A stretch of DNA of 53,777 nucleotides from Pseudomonas laurylsulfativorans (GCF_002906155.1 NZ_MUJK01000021.1:1-53777); one strand, 5' to 3'. Shown: positions 8,089-16,535, counted from the first letter of the stretch. Notes: a model not told the origin generated them from the sequence alone. Made by a program: numbers and translations.

Positions 8089-8574
8089 ATGGCCACACAA
8101 CGCGCCGTGGTGCCGACGCAATTGGCGGTCGGCATCGGCCTGATCGCCATCAGCGTCATGTTGGCGATGGGGGCCTACCGTTTTCCGCCTGAAATGGGTT
8201 TCGTCATTCTCCCGGCCTACGTTTACCCCTATGTCGTGGCGGCGTTTCTCGGCGGTGTGGGCCTGTTGCTGAGTTATCAGGCGTTCAGCGGCGGTTTTCG
8301 CGAACTGAGTAACGACGAAACGGGCACGGTTCCCGGTGGAAAAGCCGGTGCGGCCTGGGTGACCGCGGGGCTTGTCGGGGTGGCGGTGCTGATCAACCTC
8401 ATCGGTTTTGTGCTGGCCGCCGGGTTGCTGTTTGCCTGTTCGGCACGGGGTTTTGGCAGCCGTCATCCCGTGCGGGATTTGGCCATTGGCATTGCCTTGA
8501 CCCTGCCGATCTACTGGCTGTTCAACGCCGGGCTCGGGGTTTCCCTGCCGCCGCTGATCAACGTCTGGATTTGA
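8089..8574 (+). CDS. tctB: Tripartite tricarboxylate transporter small membrane subunit TctB
   Basis: A 161-residue membrane protein with four hydrophobic helices (about residues 13-30, 42-62, 82-105 and 122-150), the pattern of TctB. It starts at the ATG at 8089, one nucleotide after the tctC stop TGA at 8085-8087, so it is translationally coupled. The C-terminus LPPLINVWI is typical of the family. TctB is the poorly conserved small subunit that assembles with TctA in the inner membrane. Identification relies on hydropathy and on its position between tctC and tctA. Confidence 0.88.
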   Translation: MATQRAVVPTQLAVGIGLIAISVMLAMGAYRFPPEMGFVILPAYVYPYVVAAFLGGVGLLLSYQAFSGGFRELSNDETGTVPGGKAGAAWVTAGLVGVAVLINLIGFVLAAGLLFACSARGFGSRHPVRDLAIGIALTLPIYWLFNAGLGVSLPPLINVWI

Positions 8575-8589
8575 AAGGAGGGCGACACC

Positions 8590-10098
8590 GTGGACATTCT
8601 TTCAAGCCTGGCGATGGGTTTTGCCGCGGCGCTGACGCCGATCAATCTGATGTGGGGGTTCATCGGCTGTCTGCTCGGCACCGCCATCGGCGTGTTGCCG
8701 GGGATCGGTCCGGCGCTGACGGTGGCGCTGTTGTTGCCGATCACCGCCAAGGTTGATCCCACCGGCGCGCTGATCATGTTTGCCGGTATCTACTACGGCG
8801 CGCAGTTCGGTGGCTCCACCACCTCGATTCTGCTCAACACCCCTGGCGAATCGTCGTCGATGGTCACGGCCCTGGAAGGCAACCTGATGGCGCGCAACGG
8901 CCGGGCCGGGCCCGCGCTGGCAACGGCGGCGATAGGCTCTTTCGTCGCCGGCACCATCGCCACGATTTTGCTGACGCTGTTCGCGCCCATCGTGGCCAGG
9001 CTGGCACTGAATTTCGGCCCGACCGAATACTTCGCGATCCTGGTGCTGTCGTTCACCACCGTGTCGGCGGTGCTCGGTGCTTCCATGCTGCGTGGGTTTG
9101 CATCACTGGGCGTCGGGCTGACCATCGGTTTGATCGGCCTGGACTCGACCTCGGGCATTGCCCGCTACACCCTCGGCGTGCCCGAACTGGTGGACGGTAT
9201 CGAGGTGGTGCTGGTGGCGGTCGGTTTGTTCGCGGTGGGCGAGGCCTTGTACAGCTTGCTCTATCAAACCGAAGCAAACGAAGGACGGCATCGCCTGACC
9301 TCATTGTGGATGACCCGCGCCGACTGGAAACGCTCGGTGCCTGCGTGGCTTCGGGGCACGCTGATCGGTTTTCCGTTTGGTTCGATTCCGGCCGGTGGTG
9401 CCGAGATTCCGACCTTTCTGTCCTATTCCACCGAACGCAAGCTCAGCAAATACCCCAAGGAGTTTTCCGCCAACAAGGGCGAGGGCGCCATCGAAGGCGT
9501 CGCCGGCCCGGAAGCGGCCAACAATGCCAGCGCGACTGGCTCGCTGGTACCGTTGCTGACCCTGGGCATCCCGACGTCTGCCACGGCTGCAATCCTGCTG
9601 GCGGCGTTCCAGAACTACAACCTGCAACCAGGGCCGATGCTGTTCGAAACCTCCGCCGACTTGGTCTGGACGCTGGTGGCCTCGTTGTACATCGGCAACG
9701 TGATTCTGTTGGTGTTGAACCTGCCGCTGGTGGGGCTGTGGGTCAAGCTGCTGCAAATCCCCCGGCCGTATCTGAATGCCGGCATCCTGGTATTCGCCAC
9801 CATCGGCGTGTATGGCATGCGCCACTCATCCTTCGACCTGATCCTGATGTTGGCCATTGGCTGGGGCGGGGTGCTGATGCGGCGGTTCGACTTCCCCGTC
9901 GCCCCGGTGATCGTCGGCATGCTGCTGGGGCCGATGGCCGAGAAACAACTGCGTAACGCCTTGTCTATCAGCCAGGGCGACTGGACGGTGTTCCTCACGC
10001 AACCGATCTCGGCGTTCTTCCTCGGCCTGACGCTGCTGGTGCTGGTGGTGCCCCATGTGCTGCATAAACGCGGCATCAAGTTGCATGAGGATGATTGA
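8590..10098 (+). CDS. tctA: Tripartite tricarboxylate transporter large permease TctA
   Basis: A 502-residue inner-membrane permease with about twelve helices. Conserved blocks are GTAIGVLPGIGPALTVALLL (about 35-54), YYGAQFGGSTTSILLNTPGE (about 75-94) and, in the second half, GVAGPEAANNAS and LTLGIPTSATAAILL, all typical of TctA. The start is GTG at 8590, with AAAGGAGGG 8 nt upstream. It is the last gene of the tctCBA operon and works as a proton- or sodium-coupled importer with TctC. A REPIN follows the stop. No frame damage is visible. Confidence 0.93.
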   Translation: MDILSSLAMGFAAALTPINLMWGFIGCLLGTAIGVLPGIGPALTVALLLPITAKVDPTGALIMFAGIYYGAQFGGSTTSILLNTPGESSSMVTALEGNLMARNGRAGPALATAAIGSFVAGTIATILLTLFAPIVARLALNFGPTEYFAILVLSFTTVSAVLGASMLRGFASLGVGLTIGLIGLDSTSGIARYTLGVPELVDGIEVVLVAVGLFAVGEALYSLLYQTEANEGRHRLTSLWMTRADWKRSVPAWLRGTLIGFPFGSIPAGGAEIPTFLSYSTERKLSKYPKEFSANKGEGAIEGVAGPEAANNASATGSLVPLLTLGIPTSATAAILLAAFQNYNLQPGPMLFETSADLVWTLVASLYIGNVILLVLNLPLVGLWVKLLQIPRPYLNAGILVFATIGVYGMRHSSFDLILMLAIGWGGVLMRRFDFPVAPVIVGMLLGPMAEKQLRNALSISQGDWTVFLTQPISAFFLGLTLLVLVVPHVLHKRGIKLHEDD

Positions 10099-10107
10099 GT
10101 CCCCCCC

Positions 10108-10197
10108 TGTGGGAACTGGCTTGCCCGCGAAGGCGGTGTGTCAGGCGACATTGATGTTGAATGTGAGGGCCTCATCGCTGGCAAGCCCGCTCCTACA
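10108..10197. repeat. REPIN, divergent subtype
   Basis: TGTGGGAACTGGCTTGCCCGCGA at the left and GCAAGCCCGCTCCTACA at the right. It lies between the convergent ends of tctA and the LysR gene and may act as a shared transcription end. Confidence 0.85.
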
Positions 10198-10200
10198 GGG

Positions 10201-11088
10201 TCATGCAGTGGTTTGTGCGGTGAACCATTGCATGACCGGTGCGCAGGCCGGATGCGCCGCGGCCGAGGGTTGCAGGCACAACGAGTAAATCCCCCGGGTC
10301 TTCAATGGCTCGCCGAATGGAATCACCAGTTCGCCGCGCTGGATCGACTCGCCCGCCAGGGTCATGTCGGTCATCGCCACCCCAAGGCCCCGCGCGGCGG
10401 CATCGAGTGCCAGTTCGTCGAGGTTGAAGGGGATGTGCCGATAGTCCTGCAGCGCCTTGCCGCCGTTGGCTGACAGCCAGACCTGCCAGTCATTCTGGTC
10501 GCTTGAGCGGTGCAGCAAGGCGTACCCCGGCAAATCCTCCAGCGCCACCAATGGCCGGTCCGGGCTGCCCAGGCCCGGCGCGCACACCGGTACCAGCGCT
10601 TCCTCGAACAGGGTCAGGCAATCGGGCGCGGTGGACGGCTCAGGCAGGTAGATAATGTAGGCGTCGCTGTCACTGGCCGGCTCCACCACTTCGGTGGCCA
10701 CGGTTTCGATTGCCAGGGAGACGTCCGGGTGATGCCGGTAGAAATCGCTCAGCCTGGGCAGCAGCCAGCGCACCGCCAATGACACGTGCATGCGAATGCG
10801 GAACGGGCGTTTTTGCGGCGCGAGCCGGTCTTCGAGTGTGCGCAACTGTTCGAGGATGCTGCGGGCGCTGGCCAGTACCTGTTCGCCCTCTGTGGTCAGT
10901 TGCAGGCTGCGGCTGCTCCTGACAAACAGCGGCACGCCAAAGTGGCTCTCCAGTTGCTGGATCTGCCGGCTCACGGCGCTTTGGGTCAGGCAGCGCTTTT
11001 GCGCCGCTTGGGTGAAGCTGCCCGAGTCCGCAACTTCGACCAAGGCCTGCAAGCCCTGCAGCGAGGGCACGTGGCGAATCTTGTCCAT
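10201..11088 (-). CDS. LysR-family transcriptional regulator (GcvA-like)
   Basis: A 295-residue LysR protein. The winged helix-turn-helix covers residues 8-65 (SFTQAAQKRCLTQSAVSRQI, then VPLFVRSSRSLQLTTEGE), followed by a periplasmic-binding-like effector domain. The spacing and the PLFVR/LTTEG motifs resemble the GcvA branch. It is divergent from the FAD oxidoreductase and PotF-like genes, with 161 nt between the two starts, so it most likely controls that pair in response to an amine or amino acid. Its stop is 4 nt from a REPIN. The effector is unknown. Confidence 0.88.
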   Translation of the reverse strand: MDKIRHVPSLQGLQALVEVADSGSFTQAAQKRCLTQSAVSRQIQQLESHFGVPLFVRSSRSLQLTTEGEQVLASARSILEQLRTLEDRLAPQKRPFRIRMHVSLAVRWLLPRLSDFYRHHPDVSLAIETVATEVVEPASDSDAYIIYLPEPSTAPDCLTLFEEALVPVCAPGLGSPDRPLVALEDLPGYALLHRSSDQNDWQVWLSANGGKALQDYRHIPFNLDELALDAAARGLGVAMTDMTLAGESIQRGELVIPFGEPLKTRGIYSLCLQPSAAAHPACAPVMQWFTAQTTA

Positions 11089-11228
11089 GCGTTTTCTGAA
11101 TGCCTAGATGAATTAATAACGTTGGCTGTGCCTGTGAGGAGCCTTTAGATTCTAGTCATGGCTACCGTCATCGAAAACCACTCATGCGAATCATGCATGC
11201 AGCGCGGTTGATTCGCCACGGTTTGCAG

Positions 11229-11236
11229 AACAAGAA
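11229..11236 (+). promoter_or_regulatory. Candidate Hfq/Crc (CA) motif ahead of the FAD oxidase
   Basis: AACAAGAA fits AAnAAnAA and is 3 nt upstream of the GAGGTG ribosome site of the gene starting at 11250, where binding would hide the site. Confidence 0.5.
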
Positions 11237-11249
11237 AACGAGGTGACGC

Positions 11250-12551
11250 ATGGAAAATATCTGTGGCTGGATTGCGCAAGCGGGGAGTTCACCGCTGCGC
11301 GAGCAGCTAAAGAGCACGCAACAGGCCGACTGGCTGGTGATCGGCGCCGGCATCACCGGGTTGAGTGCCGCACACGCCCTTGCACACATGCATCCGCAGG
11401 CACGCATTGTGGTGGTTGACCGCCAGCGGGCTGCGCAGGGTGCATCGGCGCGCAATTCCGGGTTTGTTGTGGCCCATGAGCATCCCGCCGCTGGCGAGCT
11501 ACTCGGTAGCGAAGGGTTCGCCGGGTATCAAGTGGACACGTCTATCGGCCGCGCCGCCGCCGATGAAGTGCGCAAGCAGATCGTCCGGTTGGGCATCGAA
11601 TGCGACTTCAGGGAGTCGGGCTACTTCTTCGCCGTCAGCGATCCACGCAAACTGACCCACGTCGAGGCCAAGTTGCAGACCCTGCGTGCCGTGGGGGCCA
11701 GCGCGCAGTTTCTGCAAGGCGAGCCATTGATCGAGAAACTTGGCACCCGGCACTACCACGCCGGAATCTGGTGCGGTAACGGCAATGCGCTGCTGCAACC
11801 GGCCAAGTATGTGAAGGGCTTGCTCGATGCCTTGCCAGAGAAGGTCACGCTCTACGAGAACACCGATATCACGAGTATTGAGCGCCTGGGCGATGGCCGA
11901 GTTCGCGCCCGGGGCCAAAACGGCTGCGTCGAGGCCAGGCAGGTATTGGTCTGCCTGAACGCCTTCATCCCTCGCGCGGGTATCGATGACAGCGGCACAT
12001 TCGCGATGGAGCTCAGCGCCAGCCTCACGCGGCCACTCAGCGATCAAGAGTTTCAAGCCCTGGGTGCACCTGCGTCCTGGGGCGTGTTGTCGACCCGGCC
12101 ACTGGGCGCCACGGTGCGCCTGACCCCGGATCGCCGGGTGATGATCCGCAACACCGCGGAATACCGCTCGCGGGATTTGTCCCTGGGCGAATTGTCGACC
12201 CGCCGCCAGCACCATGTGCAGGGGTTGCAACGGCGTTTCCCGATGCTCGGCGAGCAGGACATCGAATACACCTGGACCGGCCATCTCAGCGCTTCGCGCT
12301 CCGGGCAACCGTACTTCGCAAAAGTCGAGGAGGGCGTGTTCGCCGTGGCCGGGTGCAACGGTTCGGGAGTGGCGCGCGGCACGCTGTGGGGCCGCTTGCT
12401 CGCGGAACTGGCCTCGGGCCGTGATTCACCGCTGCTGCGCTCGGTCATTGAACGGGCACAGCCCGGCTGGCTGCCGCCCAAGCTGTTGCTCGACATCGGT
12501 GCCATGCTGCGTATGCGCGTGGAAACGGTACGGGCCAGAAGCGAAATCTGA
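11250..12551 (+). CDS. FAD-dependent amine/amino-acid oxidoreductase (DAO family)
   Basis: A 433-residue flavoprotein of the D-amino-acid oxidase (PF01266) fold. The dinucleotide motif VIGAGITGLSAAHALA is at about residues 30-45, ASARNSGFVVAHE near 69 is the second FAD-contact block, and VFAVAGCNGSGVARGTLWG near 363 closes the FAD site. The lay-out resembles gamma-glutamylputrescine oxidase and related amine oxidases, which turn an amine into an imine with release of H2O2 or transfer to an acceptor. It is followed after 54 nt by a PotF-like binding protein and is divergent from a LysR gene, so it probably degrades the ligand of that protein. The substrate is not determined. GAGGTG lies 5 nt before the ATG. 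Confidence 0.85.
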   Translation: MENICGWIAQAGSSPLREQLKSTQQADWLVIGAGITGLSAAHALAHMHPQARIVVVDRQRAAQGASARNSGFVVAHEHPAAGELLGSEGFAGYQVDTSIGRAAADEVRKQIVRLGIECDFRESGYFFAVSDPRKLTHVEAKLQTLRAVGASAQFLQGEPLIEKLGTRHYHAGIWCGNGNALLQPAKYVKGLLDALPEKVTLYENTDITSIERLGDGRVRARGQNGCVEARQVLVCLNAFIPRAGIDDSGTFAMELSASLTRPLSDQEFQALGAPASWGVLSTRPLGATVRLTPDRRVMIRNTAEYRSRDLSLGELSTRRQHHVQGLQRRFPMLGEQDIEYTWTGHLSASRSGQPYFAKVEEGVFAVAGCNGSGVARGTLWGRLLAELASGRDSPLLRSVIERAQPGWLPPKLLLDIGAMLRMRVETVRARSEI

Positions 12552-12566
12552 CAACACCCGCTTCAC

Positions 12567-12574
12567 AACAAGAA
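12567..12574 (+). promoter_or_regulatory. Candidate Hfq/Crc (CA) motif ahead of the PotF-like gene
   Basis: AACAAGAACAAAA contains AACAAGAA, fitting AAnAAnAA, about 31 nt before the start at 12606. It lies in the leader between the two genes of the operon. Confidence 0.4.
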
Positions 12575-12605
12575 CAAAAGCACTTCCCATCGAAGGTGAT
12601 TCAAC

Positions 12606-13694
12606 ATGCGCGTCAATACGCTTTCCCTTGTGGCCCTGATCTCGACGTTTTCCGCCGCCACTTATGCCGACGAAACCGTCAACATTTCCAACTGGAACGG
12701 CTACATTGCCGACGACACCCTGGTCAACTTCAACAAGGACACCGGGATCAAGGCGACCTACGACATCCACGACAGCAACGAAGTGCTGGAATCGAAGCTG
12801 ATGACCGGCAGCACCGGCTATGACGTGGTCAGCCCGTCGAACCATTTCCTGTCGCGCCTGATCAAGGCCGGCGCGATCCAGAAGCTCGACAAGAGCCAGT
12901 TGCCCAACTGGAAAAACCTCGACCCGGCGTTGATGAAGAAACTTGAAGTCAACGATCCGGGCAACCAGTACGGCTTTCCCTACATGTGGGGCACGGCGGG
13001 CATCGGCTACAACGTCGAGAAGATCAAGGCGATCTTCGGCAATACCGACGTCACCCGTTCCTGGAGCCTGTTTTTCGACGAGAACAACATCAAGAAACTC
13101 AGCGAGTGCGGCGTGGCGATCATCGACAACCCGACGCAGATCCTGCCGATCACCCTCAATTACCTGGGCTTGCCGCCCCACAGCCACGAACCGGCCGACT
13201 ACAAGAAAGCCGAGCAGGCACTGCTGAAGATCCGGCCATACGTCCAGTATTTCCATGCGTCGAAGTACATCAGCGACCTGGCCAACGGCAACGTCTGCGC
13301 GGTGATCGGTTTCAACGGCGACATCGTGCAGGCCGCCGCCAGCGCCCGGGAAGCCAAGAACGGGATCGATATTGCCTACTCGATCCCGGACGAAGGGTCC
13401 ACCTTGTGGCTGGACATGGTGGTCATGCCCAAGAACGCGCCGCACGAGAAGAACGGTTACGCCTACATGAACTACCTGCTGGAGCCGAAGGTGATCGCCA
13501 ATATCAGCAACAGCATCCATTACGCCAACCCCAACAGCGCGGCGGATGCCTTCGTCGACCCGGTGGTGAAGCAGGACCTGGCGATCTACCCGCCGAAAAC
13601 CGTGATGGACAAGCTGTTTACCGTCGAGGACTTGCCCGCAGCCATTGCCCGCCTCAGCACGCGCTTGTGGACCAAGCTGAAAACCAATACCTGA
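12606..13694 (+). CDS. PotF-like polyamine-type periplasmic binding protein with altered pocket
   Basis: A 362-residue exported binding protein (signal peptide to about residue 21, TYA-DE) of the PotD/PotF family. Compared from memory with E. coli PotF, the overall sequence aligns well (DSNEVLESKLMTGSTGYD, YMWGTAGIGYNVEKIK, YFHASKYISDLANG). Pocket positions differ: the NWSDY stretch is NWNGY here, so the amine-binding Asp39 is Gly; the Glu185 region reads DNPTQIL; Trp244 is Phe. Asp247 (NGDIV), Asp278 (LDMVV) and the Tyr of HYANPN are kept. This suggests a ligand other than putrescine, perhaps a monoamine or amino-acid-like compound. No permease or ATPase gene is adjacent, so it must use a transporter encoded elsewhere. 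AAGGTG lies 7 nt before the ATG. Confidence 0.87.
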   Translation: MRVNTLSLVALISTFSAATYADETVNISNWNGYIADDTLVNFNKDTGIKATYDIHDSNEVLESKLMTGSTGYDVVSPSNHFLSRLIKAGAIQKLDKSQLPNWKNLDPALMKKLEVNDPGNQYGFPYMWGTAGIGYNVEKIKAIFGNTDVTRSWSLFFDENNIKKLSECGVAIIDNPTQILPITLNYLGLPPHSHEPADYKKAEQALLKIRPYVQYFHASKYISDLANGNVCAVIGFNGDIVQAAASAREAKNGIDIAYSIPDEGSTLWLDMVVMPKNAPHEKNGYAYMNYLLEPKVIANISNSIHYANPNSAADAFVDPVVKQDLAIYPPKTVMDKLFTVEDLPAAIARLSTRLWTKLKTNT

Positions 13695-13709
13695 TTACAC
13701 ACCTGTCAC

Positions 13710-13793
13710 TGTAGGAGCGAGCTTGCTCGCGATGGCGTTATGTCAGACACCTATGATGTCGACTAACACTCCGCCATCGCGAGCAGGCTCGCT
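13710..13793. repeat. REPIN split by the IS110 element (rest at 14961-14968)
   Basis: The left arm TGTAGGAGCGAGCTTGCTCG begins at 13710 and the right arm CGCGAGCAGGCTCGCT runs to 13793, where the REP tip should continue CCCACAGG. That tip is found at 14961-14968, on the far side of the IS element. Confidence 0.9.
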
Positions 13794-13799
13794 TGTATG

Positions 13800-13975
13800 T
13801 TTAGACTTGAAGGGGTGGGTGGGACTAAAGCTCGTCATCTGACTCTGACCAGTACAGACCGTGGGAGACTTCGTCCCACCCCTTCACCTAATGCGCCGAT
13901 AAGGAATGCATCGGCTCGGACCGACGATAGAAACAAGCCAGCGCAACGGTGAACCCCAACAAGTCTTTAAACCCT
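13800..13975 (+). ncRNA. Candidate bridge RNA of the IS110 element, with readable guides
   Basis: The left end folds into two stem-enclosed loops. Loop 1 is closed by AAGGGGTGGG (13810-13819) with CCCACCCCTT (13875-13884); its 5' side holds GCTCG (13830-13834), identical to the target just 5' of the core CT (13787-13791), and its 3' side holds GTGGGAG (13861-13867), the reverse complement of core plus right target, CTCCCAC. Loop 2 is closed by TGCGC (13892-13896) with GCGCA (13941-13945); its 5' side holds GAAT (13904-13907), identical to the right end before the core (14955-14958), and its 3' side ACAAG (13933-13937), the reverse complement of CTTGT, the core plus left end. This is the target-loop and donor-loop layout of IS621 bridge RNA. 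The RNA ends are approximate. Confidence 0.75.
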
Positions 13976-13992
13976 AGCTCGGAGGGTGGGCC

Positions 13993-14955
13993 ATGACAAT
14001 CCTTGATTCTCAGGTGGTCGTTGGTGTGGATGTGGCGAAGGACGAGATTGTTATCTATCGATCCGACCTGGAACGAACCCGAAATGTCGCGAACAAGCGA
14101 TCAGCCCTGAAGCAATGGCTCAAGACGCTACCTGCGAACAGCGCTATCGCGCTTGAAGCGACCAATATCTATCACCTTGATACAACGGAAATAGCCCATG
14201 AAATGGGCCATGACGTTTATGTCATCGATGGCTGTCGCCTCAACAAATACCGCGACGGAATAGGCATGAGGGCGAAAACAGATGCCTTGGATGCCGAACT
14301 GCTGGCGCGTTACTTGAGCAGGGAGTCCGACAGACTGAGGATCTGGAGTCCTCCGCCGAAGGCTTACACCCAACTCAAAAGCCTGCTTCGTCGCCGGGCT
14401 CAGTTGGTCCGGGGCTGTGTCGCACTCAAGCAAAGCTGGAAAAACGAACCCCTGCTCAAAGAACAGTTCAAGCAGCTTCTGGCCGCCATTGCCCAGTTCG
14501 AAAAAACGATTCAGAAAACACTCAAGGAGATTGCTGAGGACGCCGGGATGCAGGATCAGGTGAAGCGCTGCCAGGCCGTCGAGGGTGTCGGGCTCCTGAC
14601 AGCCACAGCAGCGGCCACAGCGTTTTTGCGTGGAAAATTTGCTAACAGCGACGAATACGTGGCCTTCCTCGGCATGGATCCGCGGGTGAGGCAGTCAGGA
14701 CAAAAGGATCAAAGGCGTCGACTCTCCAAGCGAGGAGACTCGGAGTTCCGGCGCCTGTTTCACAACAGCGCCATGGCCGCCAGCCGTTCGCCGATCTGGA
14801 AACCGTACTACGAGAGTTATCTGGCCAGAGGCCTAAAAGGTACTCAAGCCTTGGTTATCCTGGCACGCAAGCTGGCCAGAGTGATGTTCGCGTTGATGAA
14901 AAACCAAAGTGAATACAAGCCTAATTCTATGCTTGGGGGTTCCCCCCAAACATAG
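13993..14955 (+). CDS. IS110-family transposase
   Basis: A 320-residue DEDD recombinase. Catalytic blocks of the N-terminal RuvC-like domain are VVGVDVAKDE (Asp about residue 13), AIALEATNIY (Glu about 55) and KTDALDAELLARY (paired Asp about 95-98). The C-terminal Transposase_20 domain has CQAVEGVGLLTATAAATA near 195 and RRLSKRGDSEFRRLFHNSA near 240, which includes the serine candidate. GGAGG lies 7 nt before the ATG. The last codons overlap the right-end hairpin. The frame is intact, so the element may be active. Only weakly similar to the larger IS1111-group transposase at 93-1121. Confidence 0.93.
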   Translation: MTILDSQVVVGVDVAKDEIVIYRSDLERTRNVANKRSALKQWLKTLPANSAIALEATNIYHLDTTEIAHEMGHDVYVIDGCRLNKYRDGIGMRAKTDALDAELLARYLSRESDRLRIWSPPPKAYTQLKSLLRRRAQLVRGCVALKQSWKNEPLLKEQFKQLLAAIAQFEKTIQKTLKEIAEDAGMQDQVKRCQAVEGVGLLTATAAATAFLRGKFANSDEYVAFLGMDPRVRQSGQKDQRRRLSKRGDSEFRRLFHNSAMAASRSPIWKPYYESYLARGLKGTQALVILARKLARVMFALMKNQSEYKPNSMLGGSPQT

Positions 14956-14969
14956 AATCTCCCACAGGG

Positions 14970-15488
14970 TCAGGCCTCGATGGCCGGGAAGTCGATGTCG
15001 GTCAGCGCGGCGTTGTTCAGGTAGTTGGTCAGCGTCTGCGACGCCACGTGGGCGATCACTTCGATGATCTTGCCGTCATCGATGCCGGCGGCACGGGCCG
15101 CGGCGATCTGATCGACCGTCAGGTGGCCACGGCTTTCGGTGACTTGGCGGGCGAGGGTGGCATAAGCGTTGAGTTCACCCTGACGCGCGCTGAGGATGTC
15201 CTGGCCCGACAGCCCGGCCTTGCCCGCGAACAGCGTATGGGCCGCCAGGCAGTAGTCGCAGCCGTTGACCTGGGACGTGGCGAGGAACACCGCTTCCTTT
15301 TCCGTGGCGCTCAGGGACGTCTTGCCCAGTGCCGCCGAGTTTTGCAGGTACGAGGCCAATACGGCCGGTGCGTGGGCCAGCACTTTGAAGACGTTGGGCA
15401 GAAAGCCGATTTTCTTCTGCACGCCTTCCAGCAGCGGGCGGGTGGTGTCGGTGGCGTGTTCCAGGTTGATTGCAGTGATGCGGCTCAT
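14970..15488 (-). CDS. Carboxymuconolactone decarboxylase/AhpD-like protein
   Basis: A 172-residue protein with the AhpD-type active site NGCDYCLAAHT: Cys77, Cys80 and His84. Proteins with this CxxC-xxxH centre act as peroxidase partners or thiol reductases; true decarboxylases lack the pair. The ATG at 15488 is chosen because GGAG lies 7 nt upstream; a TTG two codons earlier is in frame but badly placed. It is divergent from an AraC regulator, 133 nt away, an arrangement that suggests the regulator controls it. Its stop is next to the REP tip left by the IS insertion, so the IS lies immediately downstream but does not interrupt the gene. Confidence 0.88.
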   Translation of the reverse strand: MSRITAINLEHATDTTRPLLEGVQKKIGFLPNVFKVLAHAPAVLASYLQNSAALGKTSLSATEKEAVFLATSQVNGCDYCLAAHTLFAGKAGLSGQDILSARQGELNAYATLARQVTESRGHLTVDQIAAARAAGIDDGKIIEVIAHVASQTLTNYLNNAALTDIDFPAIEA

Positions 15489-15621
15489 GGTCAAACTCCG
15501 TCATTTGCAGCGCGGCATGCGCTGGGTACGGAGCAGATGTTAGGGACCGCGTCTGGCTTGTTGGGTGCGAATCGTCGAGGATATGCGACAGATCGTCCAG
15601 AACTGCTTTCGGGAGCCTGTC

Positions 15622-16437
15622 ATGGATCGCTTGTCGACGTTGCTCACTCACTTCGGCGTCAATGCCGGCACCTTTCACAGCGGCACGTTTTGCGGCACCG
15701 CCGCCTACGACGGCCAGCAGGCCAGCGGTCATTTGCACCTGCTGCAGGCCGGTGAACTGCTGCTCAAGATGGGCGATCAGCCGGATCTGCAATTGACCGA
15801 ACCGAGCCTGATCTTTTTCCCCCGGCCTTATCGACATCGTTTGTTCGCGTCTGAAGCGTCCGGCACACAACTGGTGTGCGCGACCCTGGATTTCGACGGC
15901 GGTGCGGGCAATGCCCTGGCGGCGGCGCTGCCGGATTACCTGGTACTCAAGCTCGATGAAATCCCGAGCCTGGCCGGGACCCTGGAATGGCTGTTCAACG
16001 AGGCGTTCGACGGTACCTGCGGGCGCGAAGCAGTGATGGATCGCCTGTTCGAACTGCTGGTGATTCTGTTGTTGCGGCACATCCTGAGCACCACTGGCCA
16101 GCAACCGGGCATGATGGCCGGCCTCGCCGATGCACGCCTGGCGCGGCCCCTGAGCCTGATGCATCAAACTCCGGCCAAGGCCTGGAGCGTGGCCGAACTC
16201 TCGGTCGCCGCCAACATGTCGCGGGCCAGTTTCGCCGAGCACTTTCGCCGGGTGGTCGGGCAGACGCCGGTGGATTACCTGGTGAGCTGGCGCATCAGCC
16301 TGGCGCAGAAGCGCTTGCGCGAGGGGCGGCCGATGGCGTTGATCGCCGAGGAGGTTGGTTATGAGAGCCCGTCTGCGCTGGCCCGGGCGTTTCGGCGCAA
16401 GACTGGGCTGAGCCCGAGGGAGTGGAAGGGCAATTGA
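15622..16437 (+). CDS. AraC-family transcriptional regulator with cupin N-terminus
   Basis: About 271 residues. The N-terminal half is a cupin-type sensor domain (GHLHLLQAGELLLKM, LIFFPRPYRHRL) and the C-terminal 100 residues are two helix-turn-helix units: WSVAELSVAANMSRASFAEHFR and ALIAEEVGYESPSALARAF, ending RKTGLSPREW. The start at 15622 is preferred because GGGAG lies 6 nt upstream; an earlier in-frame ATG at 15565 has no site. It is divergent from the AhpD-like gene and probably regulates it. Relatives respond to small aldehydes or aromatics, but the effector here is unknown. Confidence 0.87.
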   Translation: MDRLSTLLTHFGVNAGTFHSGTFCGTAAYDGQQASGHLHLLQAGELLLKMGDQPDLQLTEPSLIFFPRPYRHRLFASEASGTQLVCATLDFDGGAGNALAAALPDYLVLKLDEIPSLAGTLEWLFNEAFDGTCGREAVMDRLFELLVILLLRHILSTTGQQPGMMAGLADARLARPLSLMHQTPAKAWSVAELSVAANMSRASFAEHFRRVVGQTPVDYLVSWRISLAQKRLREGRPMALIAEEVGYESPSALARAFRRKTGLSPREWKGN

Positions 16438-16451
16438 CCCACACATCCCCC

Positions 16452-16535
16452 TGTAGGAGCTGGCTTGCCAACGATGGCGCCCGAAAGTTCGATACACGGC
16501 TCAAGACCACTATTGCCGGTGCGTTTGCCAGTCTG
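16452..16535. repeat. Degenerate REPIN
   Basis: The left arm TGTAGGAGCTGGCTTGCCAACGATGG is good; the right arm (ATTGCCGGTGCGTTTGCCAG) has decayed. The core resembles the REPIN at 18295-18378. Confidence 0.75.

Larger units (their letters stand above)
13794..14960 (+). mobile_element. IS110-family element (IS110 group) inside a REP
   Basis: The left boundary follows the dinucleotide CT at 13792-13793 and the right boundary ends with CT at 14959-14960, the same core dinucleotide as IS621. Excision restores GGCTCG-CT-CCCACAGG, a normal REP. The element has 199 nt of non-coding left end, a single transposase gene and a very short right end. There are no terminal inverted repeats, as expected. 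A perfect-looking hairpin, ATTCTATG-CTTGGGGG paired with CCCCCCAAACATAGAAT (14924-14958, one mismatch), covers the transposase stop and the right end. Confidence 0.88.

Noticed and set aside
4298..10098. The two-component pair as TctDE controlling tctCBA
   Set aside because: The regulator belongs to the CopR/CzcR type and forms a unit with DUF2790 on the opposite strand, separated from tctC by a REPIN.
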